A program made the translations under genes and the position numbers. Positions 43,989 to 53,668 of a stretch of 64,000 nucleotides of DNA are shown here, one piece after another. The notes beneath the pieces are model-generated. The model was not told the DNA's origin. It ran no database searches and saw nothing but the letters and a program-made list of their open reading frames with translations. The number at the start of each line of letters is the position of its first letter. The first letter of the stretch is position 1. The stretch is from Leptospira biflexa serovar Patoc strain 'Patoc 1 (Paris)'. GTDB taxonomy: Bacteria; Spirochaetota; Leptospiria; Leptospirales; Leptospiraceae. Location: assembly GCF_000017685.1 (NCBI RefSeq), contig NC_010602.1, positions 2,435,501 through 2,499,500 of the forward strand. The letters run 5' to 3'.

Positions 43989-45377
43989 TTAACCACGAAC
44001 TCGGATATTAAAATCAGGGTAAGCTTCTGCTCCGTGTTCCCCTAGATCCAATCCACTTAATTCTTCTTCTTCACTCACTCGGATTCCACCAGCAAGTTTT
44101 AATACAAACCACAATATGAAGGAAACAACAAATGTAAATCCACCGATTGCTAAAATTCCATAAAGTTGTGTTAAGAAAGATGGAACGTCGACTCCAGCAG
44201 GAGATCCTTCGTATCCAAAAATGGCAACTGCAAGAGTTCCCCAAATACCACATACTAAGTGAACGGATGTTGCTCCAACAGGGTCATCAATTTTCATTTT
44301 ATCAAAAAATAATACGGACAGAACCACAAGTACACCTGACACAGCGCCGATGATTGCTGCTGAAGTTGGACTTACGATAGCACAAGGTGCTGTAATCCCA
44401 ACAAGCCCAGCGAGGGTTCCGTTTAGAATCATACCTAAATCAGGTTTTTTTAAAATGATCCATGCAGTGACAGTAGATGCAAGTGCACCTAATGCAGCAG
44501 AGATATTTGTAGTTACGATGACGTGCGCCATAACACTTCCATCACCTACTCCCATCGTTGAACCAGGGTTAAATCCAAACCAACCTAGCCATAGGATGAG
44601 TGTTCCGAGCGCCGCAGATGTCATATTGTGACCAAGGATTGGTTTGATACGACCATCTGGTAAAAATTTCCCTTTTCTAGCACCAAGTACGATGGCACCA
44701 GCTAGAGCCGCCCATCCACCTACTGAGTGTACTACGGTAGATCCAGCAAAGTCATGAAAACCAAGACCTGCTAACCAACCGCCACCCCATACCCAGTGAC
44801 CTGTGAAAGGATACATCACAGCTACAAGGATAAATGAGAAAATTAAGAAGGAATGGAATTTAATTCGTTCAGCAACAGCTCCCGATACAATCGTTGCAGC
44901 AGTTGCAGCGAATACCAATTGGAAGAAAAATTTTGCAAGAAGAGGAACACCAGTCCAATTCATTGAAGAATAAACACCTTTATAGTCATCCCCAAGTGCA
45001 GGTGAGTTATCAAGTCCAGTTAAAAAGAAAACTCCTTCTGTCGCATAATATGGAGTTCCATCACCAAACATCAAACCCCAACCGATTGCCCAATACGAGA
45101 ATGTAGCGGCAGCAAATACGATGAAGTTTTTTGCTAAAATGTTAACTGTGTTTTTCGATTGTGCAAATCCAGATTCTACTAATGCAAACCCAGCATTCAT
45201 AAAGAACACCAACATACCTGCAACTAACACCCATAATGTGTCAAGACCTACAGTTAATGTTTGGATTGCTTTTGCTGTTTCTTCTGCTGGGCTCACGACG
45301 GTTGCAGCTTCATCTGCAAAAAGGAACATCGGAACGACCAGGAGAAGGAAGGCGATTGATTTGAAATATTGTTTCAT
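43989..45377 (-). CDS. amtB: Ammonium transporter AmtB
   Basis: A 462-residue Amt/Rh channel with a cleavable N-terminal signal (YFKSIAFLLLVVPMFLFA) and eleven predicted membrane helices. DFAGSTVVHSVGGWAALAGA contains the Asp and first pore His, and VHLVCGIWGTLAVAIFG the second pore His; GWFGFNPGS is also typical. I took the ATG at 45377 just before the signal; earlier starts at 45398 and 45422 exist. Forms a unit with glnK. I looked for a -24/-12 promoter and did not find a convincing one. Confidence 0.95.
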   Translation of the reverse strand: MKQYFKSIAFLLLVVPMFLFADEAATVVSPAEETAKAIQTLTVGLDTLWVLVAGMLVFFMNAGFALVESGFAQSKNTVNILAKNFIVFAAATFSYWAIGWGLMFGDGTPYYATEGVFFLTGLDNSPALGDDYKGVYSSMNWTGVPLLAKFFFQLVFAATAATIVSGAVAERIKFHSFLIFSFILVAVMYPFTGHWVWGGGWLAGLGFHDFAGSTVVHSVGGWAALAGAIVLGARKGKFLPDGRIKPILGHNMTSAALGTLILWLGWFGFNPGSTMGVGDGSVMAHVIVTTNISAALGALASTVTAWIILKKPDLGMILNGTLAGLVGITAPCAIVSPTSAAIIGAVSGVLVVLSVLFFDKMKIDDPVGATSVHLVCGIWGTLAVAIFGYEGSPAGVDVPSFLTQLYGILAIGGFTFVVSFILWFVLKLAGGIRVSEEEELSGLDLGEHGAEAYPDFNIRVRG

Positions 45378-45586
45378 ATTGCCATGTATCCTTTCCATGT
45401 TATTTGCTGAATTAGGATGCAAGATTGGTACCCGCAGGCAAAATTTAGGAATTTTTCCAGGAAAAAAACGAAAGGTTGCTTATAAACCCTCCAAATTGCC
45501 CTAAAAGCTATGGGGCGAATGGAATCGAGACCCAATTCCATTCTGATCCAATGCTCATTTTGACTAAATGCGAAACAGATAGCTTA

Positions 45587-47158
45587 ATGAGTAAGCATTT
45601 CGCTCCTTCGTTTACTAGACATGAAAAAATTCCAAGGCAAGGAAACCTCAGTCCCCCTCTAATAGGAGTGAAATCCGATCGAATCCGAGTCTGTAATGAA
45701 AAACCCATCCAATTAGAAAAATCCTATGTACTTTATTGGATGCAAGCTTACAGGCGTTTTGATGCCAACCACGCTTTTAATCATGCCGTCAACTTAGCGA
45801 AAGAATTAAACAAAGAACTAATTGTTTATGAAGGGCTCCGAATGGATTACCCTTGGAATTCCGAACGAATCCATCAGTTTATCCTAGAAGGAATGATAGA
45901 GAACCAAACAAGAGCAGACGAACTTGAGATCAAATATTGGCCCTTTGTGGAAACACCAAAAAATCTTGGGAAAGGACTTCTCAAAGAGATTTCAGAGAAT
46001 GCCTCTGTGGTGGTAACGGATGATTTTCCTTGTTTTATCATTCCGGAACAAACTGAAAAATTAGCCAAAAAAATCCATTGTCAACTTCTCGCCATTGATG
46101 GGAACTCCCTCATCCCCTTCTCACGATTTGCAAAACAAGCAAGTGCTGCTCGCATCCTTCGATTATGGATCCACAAAGAACTGAACCGAGAGTTTCCAAA
46201 AATGAATACGATCATTTGGAAGAATGAAGATCTTTCAAAACTCAATGGAAAAACAAATCCACCAGAACGAATTGGACTTCCAAAATCAATTGATGGTATT
46301 TTAAAACTCATTCCCTTCCAAAATATAGTTTCTCCAGTGAAAGGTGTAAAAGGAGGTAGAAACGAAGCATTACGTTTGTTAAATGATTTTTTGAAACACA
46401 AATTAGATTTATATCTTACCAAAAGGTCGGAACCAAACCGACCAGAACTCACAGCAACAAGTGGGCTTTCCCCTTATTTACATTTTGGTTGGATTGGCCT
46501 TGATGAAATATTTGTTGCGGTATTAAAACATAGTGCTAAAGGAAAATGGAATCCAGAACGAATGAGTCATGAGAAACCAGGAGATCGAGAACATTTTTAT
46601 TCTCCATCAGTTTCGGCTAACCATTTTTTGGACGAACTCATTACTTGGCGAGATATTGGGTATTTATTTTTTTGGAAGGACAAACCAAAACAAATCAATT
46701 TGAGCCACTTACCTGATTGGGTAAAAACTAATTTTCAAAAACACCAAAATGACCATAGAGAGTATGTTTATACCTTAGAACAATTTGAATCCGCCAAAAC
46801 CCATGATGAACTTTGGAATGCAGCCCAGACAGAACTGGTCAAAACAGGAAAAATCCATAATTATATGCGAATGTTATGGGGGAAAAAAGTCATCGAATGG
46901 TCAAAAACCTATGAGGAAGCATTTTTCATCTTAGAACATCTTAATAACAAGTATGCGTATGATGGTAGGAATCCAAATTCCTACACAGGAATCTTATGGT
47001 GTTTTGGACTCTTTGATCGGCCTTGGTTTCCCGAACGAAATGTATTTGGAAATGTACGTTTTATGTCTTCCGATTCAACAAAAAAGAAGTTTAAACTGAA
47101 TTCCTATTTGGAGTATATTGGTGAACTGAGTGGCAAATCCAACTCACTCTTCCCATGA
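45587..47158 (+). CDS. Class II CPD photolyase-like protein
   Basis: About 523 residues. The class II photolyase pattern is clear: YVLYWMQAYRRFDANHAFNHAVNLA at the start of the antenna domain, SRFAKQASAARILR, SANHFLDELITWRDIGY, and the C-terminal FAD domain with IHNYMRMLWGKKVIEW, DGRNPNSYTGILWCFGLFDRPWFPER and FGNVRFM. It would repair UV-induced pyrimidine dimers using blue light and FADH. The N-terminus is uncertain: in-frame starts at 45476, 45551 and 45587 all lack ribosome binding sites. First of a three-gene unit with the ClpS-like and AlkD-like genes. Confidence 0.88.
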   Translation: MSKHFAPSFTRHEKIPRQGNLSPPLIGVKSDRIRVCNEKPIQLEKSYVLYWMQAYRRFDANHAFNHAVNLAKELNKELIVYEGLRMDYPWNSERIHQFILEGMIENQTRADELEIKYWPFVETPKNLGKGLLKEISENASVVVTDDFPCFIIPEQTEKLAKKIHCQLLAIDGNSLIPFSRFAKQASAARILRLWIHKELNREFPKMNTIIWKNEDLSKLNGKTNPPERIGLPKSIDGILKLIPFQNIVSPVKGVKGGRNEALRLLNDFLKHKLDLYLTKRSEPNRPELTATSGLSPYLHFGWIGLDEIFVAVLKHSAKGKWNPERMSHEKPGDREHFYSPSVSANHFLDELITWRDIGYLFFWKDKPKQINLSHLPDWVKTNFQKHQNDHREYVYTLEQFESAKTHDELWNAAQTELVKTGKIHNYMRMLWGKKVIEWSKTYEEAFFILEHLNNKYAYDGRNPNSYTGILWCFGLFDRPWFPERNVFGNVRFMSSDSTKKKFKLNSYLEYIGELSGKSNSLFP

Positions 47159-47439
47159 CAGACCCGACAAAACCCATATTTGAAGAAGAAACAAGTTTAA
47201 AAACGGATTCGGTTTATTCCTATTTTGTCATTTTATTCAATGATTCAATCCATGAATTTGCCTATGTGGAAGATTGTTTGATGAAATTATGTTTTAAAAC
47301 CAAACGAGATGCTAAAAAAATTGCGATCGAAGCGCATACCAATGGTAAAGCGATTTGTTTTCAAGGTAGTATGGAAGAATGTGAGACTGTTGCAGAAAAT
47401 ATGACAAACGCCCAACTAACCGTGAGTTTTGGAGTATGA
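47155..47439 (+). CDS. ClpS-like adaptor protein
   Basis: A 94-residue ClpS-fold protein. YFVILFNDSIHEFAYVEDCL matches the ClpS pattern for the N-degron pocket (usually NDD followed by a hydrophobic residue) and KKIAIEAHTNGKA has the conserved His. ClpS feeds N-degron substrates to ClpAP. Substitution of NDD by NDS and the short N-terminus make it a diverged paralogue. It overlaps both neighbours by 4 bases, so it is translated together with two DNA repair enzymes. Confidence 0.75.
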   Translation: MTDPTKPIFEEETSLKTDSVYSYFVILFNDSIHEFAYVEDCLMKLCFKTKRDAKKIAIEAHTNGKAICFQGSMEECETVAENMTNAQLTVSFGV

Positions 47440-48161
47440 AACAAACAAAAGAATTATTCATCGAAGCATTAAACAAAGAAAAAGATCCTAAAAAAGCGAA
47501 ATTTTTTCCACGTTTTTTCAAAACAGGACCTGGTGAATATGGAGAAGGTGACCAGTTCCTAGGAGTCACTGTTCCCAAACAAAGAATGATTGCCAAAAAA
47601 TTTGCACAATCACTTTCATTGGAAGATTTACAATCGCTCATCTCCTCCCCATTTCATGAAGTTCGTTTGGCAACACTCTTCGTTCTGATCCTAAAATTCC
47701 AATTTAAAAAAGCCACTGAAGAGGATCAAATGGCGATCGTTCAATTTTATCTTAAAAATACGAAATACATCAATAACTGGGATTTGGTGGATGCTAGTGC
47801 CGATAAAATCCTAGGTGAGTATTTTTTTCAAAAAGACAAAACGACGATCCTTAAATTGAAAAACTCGAAGGATTTATGGGAGAATCGTATCATTATTTTA
47901 AGTACATTTTATTGGATTCGAAAAGGTCATTTCACCGAAACAATTTCTTTATGTGAGTTTTTTTTGAACCACCCGCATGATCTCATACACAAGGCTACAG
48001 GATGGATGTTACGTGAGATTGGAAAACGTGATTTAAACATTTTAATCCAATTTTTGAATGCATACGTAACCAAAATGCCTCGTACTATGCTGCGTTATGC
48101 GATAGAAAAACTTCCTCCTTCTGAAAGGAGAAAGTGGTTGGATCTAAAAAAAGAAATTTAA
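47436..48161 (+). CDS. AlkD-like DNA alkylation repair protein
   Basis: A 241-residue all-helical HEAT-like protein of the AlkC/AlkD family. Active-site region NNWDLVDASADKI has the Trp and Asp that AlkD uses, LWENRIIILSTFYWIR the Arg helix, and HKATGWMLREIGKRD the second Trp. AlkD removes positively charged alkylated bases without base flipping. Forms an operon with photolyase and ClpS-like genes; its stop overlaps the stop of the convergent adenylate cyclase gene. Confidence 0.88.
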   Translation: MKQTKELFIEALNKEKDPKKAKFFPRFFKTGPGEYGEGDQFLGVTVPKQRMIAKKFAQSLSLEDLQSLISSPFHEVRLATLFVLILKFQFKKATEEDQMAIVQFYLKNTKYINNWDLVDASADKILGEYFFQKDKTTILKLKNSKDLWENRIIILSTFYWIRKGHFTETISLCEFFLNHPHDLIHKATGWMLREIGKRDLNILIQFLNAYVTKMPRTMLRYAIEKLPPSERRKWLDLKKEI

Positions 48162-50212
48162 TCTCTTGGAAGAACCTTTGTGACAAAGTAAACTTTGACT
48201 GGTTCTGATTTTCCTTTTAATGCCAACTCTTTGGTGTCTTCGTATTCGATGTACTTTTCACCACCCGCAGCAAGGAAGGCCGCTTCCGAAACAGCAACTT
48301 TGCCAGGAATTCCATGGCTTTCGAGCCTTGCTGCCGTATTCACTGCATCACCGATCACAGTATAATCCATTCTTTTGACAGAACCGATATTTCCAACAAT
48401 CGCTTCTCCAAAATTGACTCCAATTCGCAATCGAAAGGTCCCGGGCTCTAGACCTAACTCCTTATTGATCTCCTCCATACGTTTTTGCATATCAACCGCA
48501 CAGGCAATTGCATGGTAGGCATCCAAATCGGTTTGTTTGGGTGCACCCCAGAATGCCATGATGGCATCCCCAATGAATTTGTCCAATGTTGCCGAATAAT
48601 GGAAAATCAAATCAGACAATGATTCAAAGATTGTATTTAAGTGATTGAGAACAACACTTGGCGGATTTTTTTCTGCAAACGTAGTAAATCCAACAATATC
48701 TGAAAATAAAGTTGCGATGTCTTTTTCTTCTCCACCTAACTTGATACTATCGGCAACAATAGTTTCCATCACTGCTGGTGAAAAGTAACGAGACAATCTC
48801 TCCTTTTCTTCTTTTTGTTTTTCCACGAGTTTTCTTGAATCAATCATGTTTTTGACAATTGATAAAGCAACAGAGATTGTAAACGCAGCAAAAGCATAAT
48901 CTTTTACATATGTATGGCTTGGATACCATTCCCATTGCATCTCCACAAACACATCATTTAACATCAGCATAATAAATGCAAAAAATCCAAAGGACACTGT
49001 TCCCATGGAAGGAATTTTCCGCCCGAGGAATAATATATAAAATAATGCTCCACCGAGTACGATGGTTAAAAAACTCCAATAATAGAAAAACTTAGATAAA
49101 AATAATAAGTTGGGAGAAAATAGAATCACAATTGCGGAAATCAATCCAGCACCATCGATATAACGATTTGTGAGTTTGATCCAACCACTCCGCACATGAG
49201 CAAAACGAACAATAAAATTAAATAAAAAATGAACGAGTCCTACCCAGGCCAAATATTCCATTTTTTTAATCCAAAAACCATCAGTGATTATAGAATAAAT
49301 GATTTGGCTTTGGAATAAGGTGTTCAGCGCCATAAAAATGGAACCTAACGAAAAATAGATGGTAGAATGTTCCTCATTTCGGAACAAAAATTGCCAATAC
49401 AAATAAAAACATCCAAGTAAAATCGTGAGTACTATGACAAATATTTTCTTAAAATCATTCCAATACTCTGCACGCTCTGAATACCGAAAAGAAGAAAGAT
49501 AAAACTTATCATGTGATAACCCTGGACTCAAAGGGTATTTTGCATAAACTCGAATGGCAAGCACGTTGGGTTCATCAATTTTAAGTAAATGGTATGGGAT
49601 TCGATAAAATCGAATTTTATCGCTATATAATGATTTGTCTTCTAACTGAACATTTGTGTCCGTATCCAAATGTAAACCAGTCCCACCGATGAATTTTCCA
49701 TTCCAATAGACAGCATCCGCTTGGCTGATTTGACCTAAACGAAGGCTTAAGTTTCTCGATTTGAATTTATTCTGAATGTCGTCACTTGTGATGGTGATCT
49801 CTGTGCGGTACCAGCCATACCCTTTGTATTTTTCTACATAGTCAAAAAAGCTAGGGAAATACAACTCACCATCACCATCTGTGACTTTGTCCCAACCTGT
49901 TTGGATTTGAAATCCTGAGATCCAACCATTCCGCGCTGACTCATCGAGGATGGGTTTGGCATAAACAAATTTGTGAGCTTTGATTTCTCCCGCTTCCTCA
50001 TCCAAATACAAATCATCTTCAGTATCTTCCGTTACAATTGGCGAATCACCTGGTTTAAAACTCCATTTATGAATTTCATTTCCAAACGATGATTCAGACC
50101 TTAAATCTAAGATTTGATTGGTCAAAAGAACCTGTCCTGATACTGGAGAAAGGTTCGAAAGAAAAATGTAAGAGAAAACAAATAGAGAAAAGAGTCTTTT
50201 CGAAAAAACCAT
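48158..50212 (-). CDS. Membrane adenylate/guanylate cyclase with 7TM-DISM-like region
   Basis: A 684-residue protein. Signal peptide (LFSLFVFSYIFLSNLSPVSG), an extracytoplasmic beta-sandwich region (about 25-250) with GYGWYRTEI and NGKFIGGTG, seven membrane helices (about 255-465), a short helix and a class III cyclase domain (about 500-684). Catalytic motifs are intact: TLFSDIVGFTTF, LDKFIGDAIMAFWGAP, VNFGEAIVGNIG, DYTVIGDAVNTAARLE; the Lys of DKFIGD favours ATP. The start at 50212 fits the signal peptide. Divergent from the RNA methyltransferase gene. Confidence 0.9.
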   Translation of the reverse strand: MVFSKRLFSLFVFSYIFLSNLSPVSGQVLLTNQILDLRSESSFGNEIHKWSFKPGDSPIVTEDTEDDLYLDEEAGEIKAHKFVYAKPILDESARNGWISGFQIQTGWDKVTDGDGELYFPSFFDYVEKYKGYGWYRTEITITSDDIQNKFKSRNLSLRLGQISQADAVYWNGKFIGGTGLHLDTDTNVQLEDKSLYSDKIRFYRIPYHLLKIDEPNVLAIRVYAKYPLSPGLSHDKFYLSSFRYSERAEYWNDFKKIFVIVLTILLGCFYLYWQFLFRNEEHSTIYFSLGSIFMALNTLFQSQIIYSIITDGFWIKKMEYLAWVGLVHFLFNFIVRFAHVRSGWIKLTNRYIDGAGLISAIVILFSPNLLFLSKFFYYWSFLTIVLGGALFYILFLGRKIPSMGTVSFGFFAFIMLMLNDVFVEMQWEWYPSHTYVKDYAFAAFTISVALSIVKNMIDSRKLVEKQKEEKERLSRYFSPAVMETIVADSIKLGGEEKDIATLFSDIVGFTTFAEKNPPSVVLNHLNTIFESLSDLIFHYSATLDKFIGDAIMAFWGAPKQTDLDAYHAIACAVDMQKRMEEINKELGLEPGTFRLRIGVNFGEAIVGNIGSVKRMDYTVIGDAVNTAARLESHGIPGKVAVSEAAFLAAGGEKYIEYEDTKELALKGKSEPVKVYFVTKVLPRD

Positions 50213-50258
50213 GTCAGAAATCCTATTCAAAAGAAAAGGAACTGGCAAGTAGAAAACA

Positions 50259-51578
50259 TTGGACAAAGTCAAAGTCGAAGGACTCAATTCCGATTTTTCG
50301 GGAATCGTCACCGCACCTAACGGAAAGAAGGTGGACATTTTTTTTGTTCATCCAGGTGATGAACTTGTTGTGGAATATGTCAAACGAAGGCCTCGCCAAA
50401 GGTCCTTAAAAATCCATGAAATCATCCGAAATCACAATTGGGATTTAGTAAAATGTAATGTATTTGGAAAATGTGGAGGGTGCACGGGGCAACACATCCC
50501 ATATGAAACCCAATTAGAATTAAAATTCAAACCAATTCTAGATTCGTTCCAAAGGGATTTAGGAATATCCATAACGCCGACCCCACAATCCAAAACCTAT
50601 GCCTATCGTTCTCGTATGGACTTTTCTGTTTTCCCAGGTCCTGTGATTGGACAGAGGCAACGAGGAAATTTTCGAAATGTGGTTCCGATCCAAGAATGTT
50701 CCATCCAATCTGATTGGGCAAACCAAGCATTACAAAATGTACAGACATTACTTCACAAATTTCCTGAAATCATTTGGGACAGAAGGTCGGAAGAAGGTGG
50801 ACTCAAATATCTGACAATTCGAAAGGCACAAAATACAGATGATGGGATTCTAATTTTTACCTTCACCGATGGTTATGAAAACCATCCCAGAATGGAAAAT
50901 TTCCGAACCGAATGTTTGGAATCATTATCGCAGGAATCCATTCTTTTCTGTTACAACCGCCCCAAATCGGAAGTCTCTGCCGTAGGACGAGCTGAAATTT
51001 TACGAGGGAAACAAAGTTATACGGAATCTGTTCTTGGACATTTTTTTGAGGTTCCTTTTGATTCCTTTTTCCAACCAAATCCGAATGGATTTTTACCAAT
51101 TCTAAACTTCATAAAAGATTTAATCCCACAGAACCAAATCAATTTAATTGATTTGTTTTGTGGAAATGGATTCTTTTCTCTGTTATACGGTGATTTGTTC
51201 CAACATGTGGAAGGTTATGAGCTGACAGAATCTTCCATTCAAATTGCATCCAATCTTTTTTCGGAAACCTATCCTTCCAAATCACATTCCTTTCAGGTGA
51301 CCAATTTGTTTCTATCAACGGAAACTCTTTCAAAAAAAGAAAATGCGACTCTCATCCTCGACCCACCAAGAGCAGGTGCAGGAAAACTCGTTAACCATTG
51401 GATCCGAGACTTTGGTCCTGAATTTGTATTCTATGTCTCTTGTAATCCCTACTCTCAAAAAGAAGATGTCAGTTCATTTTTATCGGCTTATGAATATGTC
51501 GATGGAATTCTCATTGATCCATATCCACATACACCGCATACGGAATCGGTGCTTTTCTTTCGCAGAAAACATAGATAA
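50259..51578 (+). CDS. TrmA/RlmD-type RNA (uracil-C5) methyltransferase
   Basis: A 439-residue class I SAM enzyme. It has a TRAM-like N-terminus, an iron-sulphur motif CNVFGKCGGC plus a later Cys (IQECSI), SAM motif LIDLFCGNGFFSL, LDPPRAGAG, the nucleophile Cys in YVSCNPYSQ, and the closing PHTPHTESV. It methylates U in rRNA or tRNA; which site is not clear. The start is TTG with a weak ribosome binding site, 46 bases from the divergent cyclase gene. Confidence 0.9.
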   Translation: MDKVKVEGLNSDFSGIVTAPNGKKVDIFFVHPGDELVVEYVKRRPRQRSLKIHEIIRNHNWDLVKCNVFGKCGGCTGQHIPYETQLELKFKPILDSFQRDLGISITPTPQSKTYAYRSRMDFSVFPGPVIGQRQRGNFRNVVPIQECSIQSDWANQALQNVQTLLHKFPEIIWDRRSEEGGLKYLTIRKAQNTDDGILIFTFTDGYENHPRMENFRTECLESLSQESILFCYNRPKSEVSAVGRAEILRGKQSYTESVLGHFFEVPFDSFFQPNPNGFLPILNFIKDLIPQNQINLIDLFCGNGFFSLLYGDLFQHVEGYELTESSIQIASNLFSETYPSKSHSFQVTNLFLSTETLSKKENATLILDPPRAGAGKLVNHWIRDFGPEFVFYVSCNPYSQKEDVSSFLSAYEYVDGILIDPYPHTPHTESVLFFRRKHR

Positions 51579-51628
51579 AATCCCTTTACCGATTTTCTGA
51601 TTCTTCCGAATAGAATAAGGAGGGAACT

Positions 51629-52756
51629 ATGAAACAACGGACATCGATTTTATTTTTCTGCATCGTCATTTTAGGACAAATCGGTTGTGCGAGTGTAATG
51701 GTATCAAACTGGGCACCTGATGAAACCAATTTCAAATCAAGACCAGTGCGTGTGCTCTTGGGTTTTGCAAGTGAAGAAGAAATTTTCAAAACTTCCGGTG
51801 AGATCATTGTAAAAGATGCCAATGACTTAACTATCAAAAAAGCCTATGACTTTTTATCCTTAAATCCTACAGCCATCAAAGCTCCAATTTCCATTCAAAG
51901 TAATGCAGAATGGATTGAATACAAAGGTGTGAGCTATCGTGGCACGGTTTTACTAAAACCCTTTGATGGAAAAGTTTATATCATTAATTTAGTTCCAGTC
52001 GAATTATACCTACTCTCTGTTGTCCCTTCGGAAGTCAGTGCATCATGGCCGAAAGAGGCGCTGAAGGCCCAAGCCATTTGTGCAAGGACCTATGTAGTCA
52101 AAGAAATGTTAAACCGAAAAAAGCAAGAATATGATGTAGACACTTCTACCAATACACAAGTTTATAAAGGCAAAAACAAAGAACATAAAAACACAACAGA
52201 AGCAGTATTTGAAACCGAAGGATTAATTTTGATCCATAAAGGACAACCCATTCAAAGTTTTTTCCATTCCAACGCGGGTGGGTATACCGAGGACCCGGCG
52301 AATGTTTGGGGGAACTCCGTAGAATACTTAAAACCCGTTCCATCAGAATATGATAAAGATGGTGATCAGTATTCTTGGGAAGAAAAATGGAAAACTGATT
52401 ATGTAAATAACAGCTTACGTGACTTAGGTGTAGGTGAAATCCAAGATATCATTGTCGCAAGTCGGTTCCCAACATCTCGAGTGAATGAATTGGAAATCAT
52501 TGGAACGTCAGGCAGTAAACGAATCAAAGCCACCGAATTTCGAAAAAAAATTGGGGCCACAAAACTGAAATCCACTCGATTTGGAATTCGAAAAGAAGAG
52601 TCGGGCGATTTTTATGTGAAAGGGTTGGGTTCAGGGCATGGAGTGGGAATGTCCCAATGGGGAAGTTTCGCGATGGCAAAAAGCCAATTCAATCACAAAG
52701 AAATATTACAACATTACTTCAAAGGAATCGAATTCGCGAGAATCGTCGCCAGATAA
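51629..52756 (+). CDS. SpoIID/LytB family lipoprotein
   Basis: A 375-residue protein with signal peptide and lipobox (VILGQIGC, Cys20), so probably a lipoprotein. The SpoIID domain is clear: YLLSVVPSEVSASWPKEALKAQAICARTYV with the catalytic Glu, SNAGGYTEDPANVWG and GSGHGVGMSQWGSFAMA. SpoIID is a lytic transglycosylase acting on denuded glycan strands in peptidoglycan. In a non-sporulating spirochaete it likely serves in wall remodelling or division. AAGGAGGGA precedes the ATG. Confidence 0.92.
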   Translation: MKQRTSILFFCIVILGQIGCASVMVSNWAPDETNFKSRPVRVLLGFASEEEIFKTSGEIIVKDANDLTIKKAYDFLSLNPTAIKAPISIQSNAEWIEYKGVSYRGTVLLKPFDGKVYIINLVPVELYLLSVVPSEVSASWPKEALKAQAICARTYVVKEMLNRKKQEYDVDTSTNTQVYKGKNKEHKNTTEAVFETEGLILIHKGQPIQSFFHSNAGGYTEDPANVWGNSVEYLKPVPSEYDKDGDQYSWEEKWKTDYVNNSLRDLGVGEIQDIIVASRFPTSRVNELEIIGTSGSKRIKATEFRKKIGATKLKSTRFGIRKEESGDFYVKGLGSGHGVGMSQWGSFAMAKSQFNHKEILQHYFKGIEFARIVAR

Positions 52757-52819
52757 AGCGTAGTTTTTGGTTTCCATCGTCAGAAGATTTTAAATTCTGG
52801 CGTTAGGTTCAAAAAACGT

Positions 52820-53662
52820 ATGGCAACACTGGAAGAATACCTATCCCAAATCAAAGATCTGACGATTGTTCCGCCAGTCTTACTCTCCGTACTTTCCCTA
52901 GACGATGATAATGAAATTTCATTTGGGGAATTAGAGAAAAAAGTCCAATCAGACCAAGTCCTTGTCGCAAGGCTTTTGAAATTGGCGAATTCTCCCTTTT
53001 TCTCTCGTGGGAATCCTGTCGCCAATATGAAACAAGTCATCACACGTCTTGGATTCAAAACTGTAAGAAGTATGGTTGCGATGTCGATGACCGATTCGCT
53101 CTTTAGCCAAGGGAATTATAAAAAATTTCGAGATGAAGTTTGGGATCATTCCGTTGCGAAAGGGATTTTTGCACAAATCCTCTGTGAAGAAAAAAAGTTC
53201 AAAAAAGAAGCAGAACTTGCCATCACATGTGGCCTCATGCAAGACTTAGGGCGCATTGTACTCAATACAATTGATCGAAAGAAGTATGTAGAAGTTTTAA
53301 CTGAATTCCAAACTTCCGATGTGAGCCTTGTCTCTCTTGAAAAAAAAGCCTTCGGTGTGGATTCATATGAGATGGGGAGTGCCGCTGCCAAACTTTGGAA
53401 AATGCCAACGATCATCATCACATCCATTGACGATTTGTCGAAACCAGTCGCAGAACAATCATCACTTGGTCAAATCATAGGATTTGCGGGAGTGATTGCA
53501 AAACTTACAGGACATGGCAAACAAGAACCTGGGACTTTAGAAAAATTAGAAGAATACAAAACTTCATTGGGATTCGAAATTGAAGATGTAAAATCTTATC
53601 TTGCCGCTAAAGATGAAAAACTGAAAACGAATGAATTGTATCAGTTCTGTAGCACATTATAA
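52820..53662 (+). CDS. HDOD domain protein
   Basis: A 280-residue signalling protein. The HDOD domain (an HD-like fold lacking catalytic residues) covers about residues 10-215: IVPPVLLSVLSL, VQSDQVLVARLLKLANSPFF, NMKQVITRLGFKTVRSMVAMSM, WDHSVAKGIFAQIL and CGLMQDLGRIVL. HDOD proteins are regulatory, often in motility and biofilm control. It converges with the cyclase gene next to it, with 6 bases between stops. Confidence 0.9.
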   Translation: MATLEEYLSQIKDLTIVPPVLLSVLSLDDDNEISFGELEKKVQSDQVLVARLLKLANSPFFSRGNPVANMKQVITRLGFKTVRSMVAMSMTDSLFSQGNYKKFRDEVWDHSVAKGIFAQILCEEKKFKKEAELAITCGLMQDLGRIVLNTIDRKKYVEVLTEFQTSDVSLVSLEKKAFGVDSYEMGSAAAKLWKMPTIIITSIDDLSKPVAEQSSLGQIIGFAGVIAKLTGHGKQEPGTLEKLEEYKTSLGFEIEDVKSYLAAKDEKLKTNELYQFCSTL

Positions 53663-53668
53663 AAAATG

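Noticed and set aside
45378..45500. Possible sigma-54 promoter upstream of amtB
   Set aside because: No GG-N10-GC pair with the right spacing was found on the minus strand.
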